Source: Gaoshiqia sp050178015
GTDB lineage: Bacteria; Bacteroidota; Bacteroidia; Bacteroidales; Prolixibacteraceae
Direction: 5' to 3'
Length of the DNA: 64,000 nucleotides
Assembly: GCA_050178015.1 (NCBI GenBank)
Contig: JBFXGM010000015.1
Location: forward strand, 1-64,000
How positions within the stretch are numbered: position 1 is the stretch's first letter; each line of letters begins with the position of its first letter. Shown piece by piece: positions 7,808 through 15,579 of the stretch. The notes beneath the pieces are model-generated. The model saw only the letters and a list, made by a program, of their open reading frames with translations. It did no database searches and was not told the DNA's origin. The position numbers and the translations under genes were made by a program.

Positions 7808-9136
7808 ATGTTTGAAAATCTTAATGAGAAGTTAGAGCGGTCATTTAAAATGCTGAAAGGGCAGGGCCGCATCACCGAAATCAATATTGCTGAAACCTTA
7901 AAAGAAGTCAGACGGGCCTTGCTTGATGCTGACGTCAACTATAAAATTGCCAAAACCTTTACTGAAACGGTAAAAGAAAAGGCTATGGGGCAGGATGTTT
8001 TGTCTGCCGTCAAGCCAGGCGAAATGATGGTCAAGATTGTACATGATGAACTGGCCGGTTTGATGGGCGGTAAGTCGGTTGACATCAATATGCAGGGAAA
8101 TCCGACGGTTATCCTTATCGCCGGTTTGCAAGGTTCGGGTAAAACTACTTTCTCCGGAAAGTTGGCCAAACACTTGAAAAACAAGAAGGCTAAAAATCCG
8201 TTGTTGGTTGCCGGCGACGTTTATCGTCCTGCTGCTATTGACCAGTTGAAAGTATTGGGCGAGCAGATCAATGTGCCCGTTTATACCGAAGAAGGGAGCA
8301 AGGAGCCGGTTAAAATTGCGAAGGCCGCCATCAAATATGCCAAGGAAAAAGGTCACAACCTGGTCATTGTCGATACCGCTGGCCGGTTGGCAATTGACGA
8401 GGAGATGATGAACGAGATAGCCGCCGTGAAAGAGGCTGTTTCTCCTCACGAAATCCTTTTTGTTGTTGACTCCATGACCGGACAGGACGCCGTAAATACA
8501 GCCAAAGAGTTTAATGACCGGCTGGACTTTGACGGCGTTGTACTGACCAAACTGGATGGTGATACCCGCGGTGGTGCAGCTCTTTCGATTCGCTCGGTGG
8601 TGAACAAACCGATTAAGTTTGTTGGTACCGGCGAAAAATTGGATGCACTGGATGTGTTTTACCCCGAACGTATGGCCGACCGTATTTTAGGGATGGGCGA
8701 TATTGTTTCGTTGGTTGAACGGGCCCAGGAACAGTTTGATGCCGAGCAGGCCCGGCAATTGCAGAAGAAACTGGCCAAAAATCAATTTAGTTTCAACGAC
8801 TTCCTTTCCCAAATCCAGCAAATCAAAAAAATGGGTAACCTGAAAGATTTGGCTGGCATGATTCCCGGGATGGGCAAAGCGCTTAAAGATATTGATATTG
8901 ATGATGATGCCTTCAAACACATTGAAGCCATCATTCATTCAATGACCCCGATGGAACGGGAAGATCCGGCGGTGCTGAATGGCACACGCAGAAAACGTAT
9001 TGCTGATGGGTCCGGAACAAACATTCAAGAGGTAAACCGCCTGATCAAACAATTTGACGAAACCCGCAAAATGATGCGCATGGTTTCTCAAGGCAAAAAT
9101 ATGGGCCGGATGATGGGAAACATGCGGCGGAGATAG
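7808..9136 (+). CDS. ffh: Signal recognition particle protein Ffh
   Basis: This GTPase (442 residues) binds the 4.5S RNA and the signal sequences of nascent membrane proteins and delivers them to FtsY. The start at 7808 (MFENLNEKLERSF) is chosen because it matches the family N-terminus; an upstream in-frame ATG would add 25 unrelated residues. Visible parts are the N helical bundle, the G domain with P-loop GLQGSGKTTFSGKLAKH (near residue 107), DTAGR and TKLDGDTRGG, and the Met-rich M domain ending in MMRMVSQGKNMGRMMGNM. Length and order are standard. The neighbours are not functionally linked. Confidence 0.97.
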   Translation: MFENLNEKLERSFKMLKGQGRITEINIAETLKEVRRALLDADVNYKIAKTFTETVKEKAMGQDVLSAVKPGEMMVKIVHDELAGLMGGKSVDINMQGNPTVILIAGLQGSGKTTFSGKLAKHLKNKKAKNPLLVAGDVYRPAAIDQLKVLGEQINVPVYTEEGSKEPVKIAKAAIKYAKEKGHNLVIVDTAGRLAIDEEMMNEIAAVKEAVSPHEILFVVDSMTGQDAVNTAKEFNDRLDFDGVVLTKLDGDTRGGAALSIRSVVNKPIKFVGTGEKLDALDVFYPERMADRILGMGDIVSLVERAQEQFDAEQARQLQKKLAKNQFSFNDFLSQIQQIKKMGNLKDLAGMIPGMGKALKDIDIDDDAFKHIEAIIHSMTPMEREDPAVLNGTRRKRIADGSGTNIQEVNRLIKQFDETRKMMRMVSQGKNMGRMMGNMRRR

Positions 9137-9264
9137 CATACTTTTCAGGAGAATCATCCGGAACTCGGTTCGCAGCAGTTGAATTTTGGACTATTCTCCG
9201 GAAAAACAAATGAATACAAAACTATTCTGGAAAAGCGTATCGCAACAGCTTTGATTGAAAATTC

Positions 9265-10146
9265 ATGACTATGAAATTGATTGACGGAAAAAATACGGCA
9301 GCCGAAATTAAGGCTGAAATTGCAGCTGAGGTTCAGCAATTAAAAAAACAAGGAGGCAAAACGCCTCATCTGGCTGCTATCCTGGTTGGTCACGATGGTG
9401 GAAGTGAGACTTACGTGGCTTACAAAATCAAAGATTGTGAAGAAGTAGGCTTTAAATCATCGCTGGTTCGCTACGAAGAGGATGTGACCGAGGAAGAATT
9501 GCTGGCAAAGGTGGACGAGATGAACCGCGATGCCGACGTCGATGGTTTTATTGTGCAGCTGCCGCTCCCGAAACACATTTCCGAACAAAAGATTATTGAA
9601 GCCATTGATCCCCGTAAGGACGTTGATGGCTTTCATCCGGCTAACGTAGGACGGATGGTTATTGGTCTGCCTTCCTTTGTATCGGCAACTCCAGATGGCA
9701 TTGTGGAGCTGATCAAACGGCATGGCATTGAGACATCCGGCAAAGACTGCGTAGTGATTGGTCGCAGCAATATTGTTGGCCGCCCCATGAGCATTTTAAT
9801 GTCGCAAAAAGAAATGAATGCCACCGTAACGGTTGCTCACAGCCGGTCCAAAAACCTGAAGGAACTTTGTGCCAAGGCCGATATCCTGATTGCGGCCATC
9901 GGCTCGCCGGGTTTTGTTACAGCCGATATGGTAAAAGAAGGAGCCGTAGTAATTGATGTGGGAACAACCCGGGTAAAATCAGATCAAACCAAATCGGGCT
10001 GGAAGTTAAAAGGGGATGTGGTATTTGAAGAAGTGGCCGAAAAATGTTCGTACATCACTCCGGTTCCCGGGGGCGTTGGCCCAATGACACGCGTTTCGTT
10101 GCTAAAAAATACACTGCTAGCAGCCAAAAAGATGATTTATAAATAG
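9265..10146 (+). CDS. folD: Methylenetetrahydrofolate dehydrogenase/cyclohydrolase
   Basis: This bifunctional enzyme of one-carbon metabolism oxidises 5,10-methylene-THF with NADP+ and hydrolyses the methenyl product to 10-formyl-THF. The 293-residue product is of normal length. It shows the substrate region YVAYKIKDCEEVGF with the active-site Tyr and Lys, the QLPLPKHI signature, DVDGFHPANVGR, and the Rossmann motif VIGRSNIVGRPMS. The C-terminus carries the PVPGGVGPMTR signature. The start is ATG 9265 or, two codons later, ATG 9271. A terminator follows 20 bases after the stop, so folD ends its transcript. Confidence 0.96.
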   Translation: MTMKLIDGKNTAAEIKAEIAAEVQQLKKQGGKTPHLAAILVGHDGGSETYVAYKIKDCEEVGFKSSLVRYEEDVTEEELLAKVDEMNRDADVDGFIVQLPLPKHISEQKIIEAIDPRKDVDGFHPANVGRMVIGLPSFVSATPDGIVELIKRHGIETSGKDCVVIGRSNIVGRPMSILMSQKEMNATVTVAHSRSKNLKELCAKADILIAAIGSPGFVTADMVKEGAVVIDVGTTRVKSDQTKSGWKLKGDVVFEEVAEKCSYITPVPGGVGPMTRVSLLKNTLLAAKKMIYK

Positions 10147-10166
10147 CCAGTATCGAAAAAATTGAG

Positions 10167-10196
10167 AAGGTGACTTGAAAAGAGTCACCTTTTTTG
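10167..10196 (+). terminator. Intrinsic terminator after folD
   Basis: A perfect 9-bp stem (AAGGTGACT with AGTCACCTT) with a 7-base loop is followed by a T-run. Confidence 0.85.
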
Positions 10197-10252
10197 TTGT
10201 GATTTGTTTAATTTTAGGAACGTATTTTTACATGACATAAAATTTTGTTGGT

Positions 10253-11056
10253 ATGAAATCGATCTTGATAAATGCATTGTTAGTAACCACTCTATTGGTG
10301 GTTCAATCTTGTACAACCGTGCCCCTTACCGGACGTAGCCAGTTGAGTTTACTGCCCGAATCGTCGATGGTGGAAATGAGCCTGAGCAGCTATGACCAAT
10401 TTCTTTCCGAGAACAAGCTCTCGACAAACCAGGCACAGACCGATATGATCAAACGGGTGGGGAAACGGGTGGCTGCCGCTGTTGAGCAGTATTTGAGGGA
10501 CAATGGTTTTGAGAGTTACATCGAGACTTTCAAGTGGGAATTTAACCTGGTAGAAAGTGACGTCCCCAATGCCTGGTGCATGCCGGGTGGAAAGGTCGTT
10601 TTTTATACCGGTATCCTGCCGATGACACAGAATGAAGCCGGTGTGGCTGTCGTTATGGGGCACGAAATCGCTCACGCAGTTGCCCGCCATGGTAACGAAC
10701 GGATGAGTTATGCGATGGTGCAACAAATGGGTGGGATTGCTCTTTCCGAGGCACTGAAAGAAAAACCAGCCGAAACCCAAGCCTTGTTCTCCACGGCCTA
10801 TGGACTTGGTTCCCAGTATGGGGTTATGTTGCCATTTTCACGCAAACACGAATACGAAGCCGACCAAATGGGGCTGATTTTCATGGCGATGGCTGGTTAC
10901 GACCCACGTTCTGCCGTGGCTTTCTGGAAACGCATGTCTGAAAGCGGAAAGTCATCAACCCCGGAATTTCTGAGCACCCACCCGGTAGATGTGAACCGGA
11001 TTGCCGCTTTGGAAAAACTAATGCCTGAAGCGTTAAAATATTATCAGGGACAATAA
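10253..11056 (+). CDS. M48-family zinc metallopeptidase lipoprotein
   Basis: The 267-residue protein begins with a lipoprotein signal whose lipobox ends at Cys20 (LVVQSC). The catalytic zinc motif HEIAH is at residues 137-141 inside a helix, and the third ligand is the Glu of HEYEADQMG. This is the layout of the M48 (HtpX/Oma1/LoiP) family. As an exported lipoprotein it is expected to act in the periplasm, where related enzymes such as BepA and LoiP take part in outer-membrane protein quality control. PLTGRSQLSLLP after the lipobox is typical of the subgroup. It stands alone between a terminator and the DUF3276 promoter. Its substrates are unknown. Confidence 0.93.
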   Translation: MKSILINALLVTTLLVVQSCTTVPLTGRSQLSLLPESSMVEMSLSSYDQFLSENKLSTNQAQTDMIKRVGKRVAAAVEQYLRDNGFESYIETFKWEFNLVESDVPNAWCMPGGKVVFYTGILPMTQNEAGVAVVMGHEIAHAVARHGNERMSYAMVQQMGGIALSEALKEKPAETQALFSTAYGLGSQYGVMLPFSRKHEYEADQMGLIFMAMAGYDPRSAVAFWKRMSESGKSSTPEFLSTHPVDVNRIAALEKLMPEALKYYQGQ

Positions 11057-11126
11057 ATAAAGCCATGTCGGTTTTCTCTATTTAACTGTTTGTTAACAGG
11101 TTTGTTTTATTTTCAGAATAATTTTT

Positions 11127-11134
11127 TACTTTTG
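11127..11134 (+). promoter_or_regulatory. Candidate -7 element for the DUF3276 gene
   Basis: TACTTTTG fits TAnnTTTG and lies 37 bases before the start codon. A TTTG at 11101-11104 could be the -33 element, although the 22-base spacing is a little long. Confidence 0.55.
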
Positions 11135-11171
11135 GTGAACTAACTAAGGAAATAACCTAAAAACGAGCAAG

Positions 11172-11582
11172 ATGGATGGTTTTGACAAGCATGATGAAAT
11201 TAACGAAGACGTTGACAGTAAGTTCAGGCAGGAAATTTATTCCAAAGCCGTAAGGGCCGGAAAAAGAACCTATTTCTTCGATGTGAAATCAACCCGTAAA
11301 GATGAGTACTACTTAACAATTACCGAAAGTAAAAAACGTTTTGACCAGGAAGGACAATTCCATTTCGAAAAGCACAAAATCTTTTTGTATAAAGAAGATT
11401 TTGAGAAGTTTACAGATGGCTTAGCGGAGGTTGTTGATTTTATTTTGGGCAATCAGCCGGACTATGAACCGGAAGAATACCAAGAACCGAAAATGGCATT
11501 GGACGAAGAAATGGAAGAGCCTTCAGAAGAGGTTTTAGTTCAGGATTATACCAGTGTAGAGTTTGAAGATCTGAGCAATTAA
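11172..11582 (+). CDS. DUF3276 / PUR-alpha-like nucleic-acid-binding protein
   Basis: This 136-residue protein carries the DUF3276 (PUR) domain: a beta-sheet block (EIYSKAVRAGKRTYFFDVK, then DEYYLTITESKKRF) followed by an amphipathic helix with IFLYKEDFEKF. Proteins of this fold bind single-stranded or structured DNA and RNA; the Borrelia homologue binds DNA and RNA and regulates gene expression. The C-terminal 45 residues are very acidic (EPEEYQEPK, DEEMEEPSEE) and probably disordered. It has no signal peptide, so it is cytoplasmic. Its targets here cannot be inferred from context. Confidence 0.88.
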   Translation: MDGFDKHDEINEDVDSKFRQEIYSKAVRAGKRTYFFDVKSTRKDEYYLTITESKKRFDQEGQFHFEKHKIFLYKEDFEKFTDGLAEVVDFILGNQPDYEPEEYQEPKMALDEEMEEPSEEVLVQDYTSVEFEDLSN

Positions 11583-11630
11583 TACAAAGGAATTGGTAAA
11601 AATGAGCGTTTTTGCCGCTATGAAATAGGA

Positions 11631-11659
11631 AAGCTGAATCATGTGATTCAGCTTTTTTT
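11631..11659 (+). terminator. Intrinsic terminator after the DUF3276 gene
   Basis: A perfect 11-bp inverted repeat (AAGCTGAATCA with TGATTCAGCTT) with a 2-base spacer is followed by a 7-T run on the plus strand. It lies between converging DUF3276 and gltA. Confidence 0.85.
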
Positions 11660-11694
11660 GTGTCCATTTTGGGTTTTAATTCATATGTGATGTT

Positions 11695-13014
11695 TTAGCA
11701 GCCACCTCCTTCTCCGGAAGCTTTATCCCGATACCATTTCAATGGATAAGAAGAAGGACGCTCAATAGGCAATCCATACAATCTGTCCATGACTAAGGAC
11801 GCTAATACGCCCAGTGCCCTGGAAACTCCAAAAAGTACCGTGTAGAATGAATATTCTTTAATTCCGTAGTGGTAGAGCAACGCTCCGGAGTAAGCATCTA
11901 CATTTGGCCAGGGATTGCTGATTTTCCCTACACTTCCCAAAATCGGCGGAACCACTTCATACAAGTTGTTTACGGTATTGATCAATTTGTCGTGGGTAAT
12001 ATACTTGTCGGCAAATTCTTTCTGCGCGGTGAAACGTGGATCAGTTACGCGCAATACGGCATGTCCGTATCCCGGCACAACGCGTCCTGCTTCCAATGTT
12101 TTTTGCACATAATCGGCAAGCTGTTCTTTGGTTGGTTCGTCCGAGCCAATGTCATTCATCAATTCAAAAATCCAGTTAATGACATCCTGGTTGGCATACC
12201 CATGAAGCGGACCGGCCAGGCCAAGCATTCCGGCTCCCAATGCATAATAGGGGTTACTGAGGGCCGAACCTACCAAGTGTGTGGTATGGGCAGATACGTT
12301 CCCGCCCTCGTGATCGGCATGAATGACCATGTATAAGCGCATCAGGCGTTTTACTTCATCCGAATCATGCCCCATCATGTGAGCCAGGTTTCCTGCCCAG
12401 TCCAGTCTCGGGTCGGGTTCTATGTGTTTGTCTTTGAAGTAGTTTCTGCGATAAATGTAAGCCGCAATACGAGGTAGCCGGGCGATTAGGTTCATGACAT
12501 CGTCATACATGAAGTCCCAGTAGTATTTTTTGTTAACGCCCGAGCGATAAGCTTTCTGGAAAACCGATTCGGTGGCCATGGCTACAATGGCAGCGCTAAA
12601 TTGTGTCATGGGGCGGGCTGATTTGGGCATTGCGTCAATCACGTCAAACACATGTTGCGGAACGTGCGAACGGGTTGACCAGTCCTTGGAGATGTTCAAT
12701 ACGTCTTCCTGTTCAGGGATTTCTCCCACCAGCATCAGGTAGTACAAGCCTTCAGGGAGAGGTTCTCCTGCCGGGTCCAAACGGGGCAGTTTTTCACGCA
12801 ACTCGGGGATTGAATAGCCCCGGAAGGTAATACCGGTGTTGGCATCAAGCTTGGAGGTATCGGTAATCAAACTTGGTACGCCCTTCATACCGGTCATCAC
12901 CTGGCCGATGGTAACATTGGCAATAACTTTATCGGCATGTTCGGTTTTCAATTTCTGGTACTCACCGATGCACTTGCTCGCTTTTTCGTAAAATCTATTC
13001 TTTATGTATTCCAT
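11695..13014 (-). CDS. gltA: Citrate (Si)-synthase, mitochondrial-type
   Basis: This enzyme condenses oxaloacetate and acetyl-CoA to citrate. Its 439 residues resemble the short eukaryotic/mitochondrial citrate synthase more than the E. coli hexameric type: HADHEGGNVSAHTTHLVGSA and GLAGPLHGYANQ (catalytic His), GRVVPGYGHAVLR (second His) and PNVDAYSGALL (catalytic Asp). There is no sign of the NADH-binding N-terminal domain seen in Gram-negative type II enzymes. It is the last gene of a four-gene minus-strand operon, 36 bases after icd. Mitochondrial-like TCA enzymes are already known from Bacteroides. The C-terminus GEGGGC is unusual, but its meaning is unknown. Confidence 0.95.
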   Translation of the reverse strand: MEYIKNRFYEKASKCIGEYQKLKTEHADKVIANVTIGQVMTGMKGVPSLITDTSKLDANTGITFRGYSIPELREKLPRLDPAGEPLPEGLYYLMLVGEIPEQEDVLNISKDWSTRSHVPQHVFDVIDAMPKSARPMTQFSAAIVAMATESVFQKAYRSGVNKKYYWDFMYDDVMNLIARLPRIAAYIYRRNYFKDKHIEPDPRLDWAGNLAHMMGHDSDEVKRLMRLYMVIHADHEGGNVSAHTTHLVGSALSNPYYALGAGMLGLAGPLHGYANQDVINWIFELMNDIGSDEPTKEQLADYVQKTLEAGRVVPGYGHAVLRVTDPRFTAQKEFADKYITHDKLINTVNNLYEVVPPILGSVGKISNPWPNVDAYSGALLYHYGIKEYSFYTVLFGVSRALGVLASLVMDRLYGLPIERPSSYPLKWYRDKASGEGGGC

Positions 13015-13050
13015 TTCGTAATTATTTTTATTGATTTGTTATTGCATAAG

Positions 13051-14319
13051 TTAATGAATATTTCTGATTATTTCATCAGCAAATTCTGTTGTTGATAGCA
13101 GGGTAGCGCCTTCCATCATGGCATGCAGGTCGGAGGTGACACGTCTTTTGGCGAATGTGTGTTCCATGGCGTCAAAAATATGCTCGGCAGCTTCGTTCCA
13201 ACCAAGGTATTCCAGCATCATCACGCCGGAGAGGATGAGTGAACTTGGATTGGCTTTTCCGGTGCCCGCAATGGCTGGGGCTGTACCGTGGGTGGCTTCA
13301 AAAATAGCATAACCGCTATTGTAATTGATATTTGCCCCCGGCGAAATACCAATTCCACCGACCATGGCTGCCAGTTGATCGGAGATGTAATCACCGTTCA
13401 AGTTCAAGGTGGCAATCACCGAATGATCGTAGGGATGCAAGAGGCTTTCCTGTAAAAATGCATCGGTAATGACATCTTTCAGGATGACTTTCCGGTCATG
13501 CTGGGCCTGCTCCAGCGCCTTTTTTGCATCCAGCAAGCCTTTCTTCGATTCAATTTGCTGGTATTGTCTCCAGGTAAACACCTGCCCTCCGAATTCTTTT
13601 TCAGCCAAGTCATATCCCCAATTTTTAAAGGCGCCTTCCGTAAACTTCATGATGTTGCCTTTGTGGACCAGGGTCACCGAAGGCAGTTGCCGTTCTATGG
13701 CATACTGAATAGCTGCTCGGATCAGACGTTCCGATCCGTCTTTTGAAACGGGTTTTACCCCAAATGAAGAACTTTCAGGGAATCGGATTTGGGTGGTCAC
13801 GCCCATTTCGTTTACCAGGAAATCGTAAAATTTTTGGGTGTGTTCCTCACCGGCCATAAATTCAATTCCGGCATAAATATCTTCGGTGTTTTCGCGGAAA
13901 ATGTGCAAATCGACCAGCTCCGGGTAGCGGATAGGCGAGGGCACACCTTTGAACCAGCGCACGGGCCGTAGGCACACGTACAGATCGAGGGTTTGGCGCA
14001 GGGCCACGTTCAGCGACCGAATGCCGCCCCCCACAGGGGTTTCGAGCGGTCCTTTGATGCCCACCAGATACTCGCGGAAAGCTTCCAGCGTTTCATCGGG
14101 CAAATAGTTGCCAGTTTCGCGGAAAGCCTTTTGTCCTGCCAATACTTCTTTCCAAATCAGTTTACGCTGGCTACCGTATGCTTTTTCGACGGCAGCATCC
14201 AGCACACGTTGGCTTGGATGACTGATGTCCTTTCCAATACCGTCCCCCTCGATAAACGGGATGACCGGTTTGTCGGGGACTACCAGTTGATGGTTTTGTA
14301 TTGTAATTTTTTCACCCAT
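13051..14319 (-). CDS. icd: Isocitrate dehydrogenase, bacterial type, predicted NAD-preferring
   Basis: This 422-residue protein aligns with E. coli Icd over its whole length: PFIEGDGIG, the substrate loop GGGIRSLNVALRQ with the Ser/Asn/Arg ligands, RENTEDIYAG, and VTLVHKGNIMKFTEGAF. It oxidatively decarboxylates isocitrate to 2-oxoglutarate. All five residues that bind the NADP 2'-phosphate in E. coli (K344, Y345, V351, Y391, R395) are replaced here by Ala349, Ile350, Ala356, Ser396 and Ala400. Ile and Ala at the second and third positions are typical of NAD-linked IDHs. However, the Asp that usually stands first in NAD enzymes is missing. The start codon lies 1 base after the stop of the other IDH, so the two are translationally close. 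Confidence 0.92.
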   Translation of the reverse strand: MGEKITIQNHQLVVPDKPVIPFIEGDGIGKDISHPSQRVLDAAVEKAYGSQRKLIWKEVLAGQKAFRETGNYLPDETLEAFREYLVGIKGPLETPVGGGIRSLNVALRQTLDLYVCLRPVRWFKGVPSPIRYPELVDLHIFRENTEDIYAGIEFMAGEEHTQKFYDFLVNEMGVTTQIRFPESSSFGVKPVSKDGSERLIRAAIQYAIERQLPSVTLVHKGNIMKFTEGAFKNWGYDLAEKEFGGQVFTWRQYQQIESKKGLLDAKKALEQAQHDRKVILKDVITDAFLQESLLHPYDHSVIATLNLNGDYISDQLAAMVGGIGISPGANINYNSGYAIFEATHGTAPAIAGTGKANPSSLILSGVMMLEYLGWNEAAEHIFDAMEHTFAKRRVTSDLHAMMEGATLLSTTEFADEIIRNIH

Positions 14320-14320
14320 G

Positions 14321-15553
14321 TTAGTTAGCCGAAAGTTTTAACTGCAAGTTCTCGTCAATGGCATTTAAAAAAGCTTCTGTTGTGAGGTAGTGTTCCTTTT
14401 TCAGGTCTTTTTCGTGAATGATCAGCGCCAGGTCTTTGGTCATTTTCCCGCTTTCTACGGTTTCGATGCAGACCTGCTCCAGCGTTTCGGCAAAATTGAT
14501 GAGCTTTTCATTGCCATCGAGTTTCCCGCGAAAAGCCAGTCCCCGGGTCCATGCAAAAATGGAGGCGATCGGGTTGGTCGATGTTGGGTTACCTTGCTGA
14601 TGTTCCCGGTAGTGGCGGGTCACAGTTCCGTGTGCGGCTTCGGCTTCCATCGTTTGGCCATCCGGGGTAATCAGGGTAGATGTCATCAGTCCAAGTGAGC
14701 CAAATCCCTGCGCGACGGTGTCTGATTGCACATCGCCGTCGTAGTTTTTACAGGCCCACACGAATCCACCTTCCCATTTCATGGCTGCGGCTACCATATC
14801 GTCGATCAGCCGGTGCTCGTAGGTGATACCGGTTTCGGCAAACTTTTCCTTGAATTCGGTTTCAAAAACTTCCTGGAAAATGTCCTTGAAACGGCCATCG
14901 TATTTTTTGAGGATGGTGTTTTTGGTTGACATATACAGCGGCCAGCCTTTTGCCAATGCCTGGTTCATGCAGGCACGGGCAAAGCCGAAGATCGACTCGT
15001 CGGTGTTGTACATGGCCATGGCCACACCGTCGCCCTCAAAATTGTAAACGTCGAACGATTGTGCCCCGCTGCCGTCTTCGGGCGTGAAGGTGATGGTGAG
15101 CTTGCCCTTTCCTTTGGTCGTGAAATCGGTTGCACGATATTGATCGCCAAAGGCATGGCGCCCAATGCAGATGGGTTTTTTCCAGCCCGGAACCAAGCGG
15201 GGAATATTATTGATGATGATGGGTTCGCGAAAAACGGTCCCGCCCAAAATATTGCGGATGGTACCGTTTGGCGATTTCCACATCTTCTTCAGTTTGAATT
15301 CTTCCACCCGTGCTTCATCGGGGGTGATGGTGGCACATTTGATGCCGACTCCGTATTTTTGGATGGCATGTGCCGCATCAACAGTCACCTGATCATCTGT
15401 CAGGTCGCGGTTTTCCATGCCCAAATCGTAATATTTGATGTCAATGTCCAGATAGGGGAAAATGAGTTTTTCTTTTATGAATGACCAAATAACCCGGGTC
15501 ATTTCATCTCCGTCCAGTTCCACTACTGGATTTGCTACTTTAATTTTTTCCAT
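14321..15553 (-). CDS. NADP-dependent isocitrate dehydrogenase, eukaryotic type
   Basis: The 410-residue product belongs to the homodimeric eukaryotic-type NADP-IDH class (like human IDH1/IDH2), not to the E. coli class. Signatures are VELDGDEMTRVIW, SPNGTIRNILGGTVFRE, GRHAFGDQYRATDF (with the Arg equivalent to human R132) and the NADP-phosphate motif HGTVTRHYREHQQG. It makes 2-oxoglutarate and NADPH. It lies between acn (26 bases away) and the bacterial-type icd (1 base away) in the TCA operon, so this cell appears to make two unrelated IDHs from one message. Length and catalytic residues are intact. Confidence 0.94.
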   Translation of the reverse strand: MEKIKVANPVVELDGDEMTRVIWSFIKEKLIFPYLDIDIKYYDLGMENRDLTDDQVTVDAAHAIQKYGVGIKCATITPDEARVEEFKLKKMWKSPNGTIRNILGGTVFREPIIINNIPRLVPGWKKPICIGRHAFGDQYRATDFTTKGKGKLTITFTPEDGSGAQSFDVYNFEGDGVAMAMYNTDESIFGFARACMNQALAKGWPLYMSTKNTILKKYDGRFKDIFQEVFETEFKEKFAETGITYEHRLIDDMVAAAMKWEGGFVWACKNYDGDVQSDTVAQGFGSLGLMTSTLITPDGQTMEAEAAHGTVTRHYREHQQGNPTSTNPIASIFAWTRGLAFRGKLDGNEKLINFAETLEQVCIETVESGKMTKDLALIIHEKDLKKEHYLTTEAFLNAIDENLQLKLSAN

Positions 15554-15579
15554 TTTTCTCGGGTGCGAATTATTATTGA

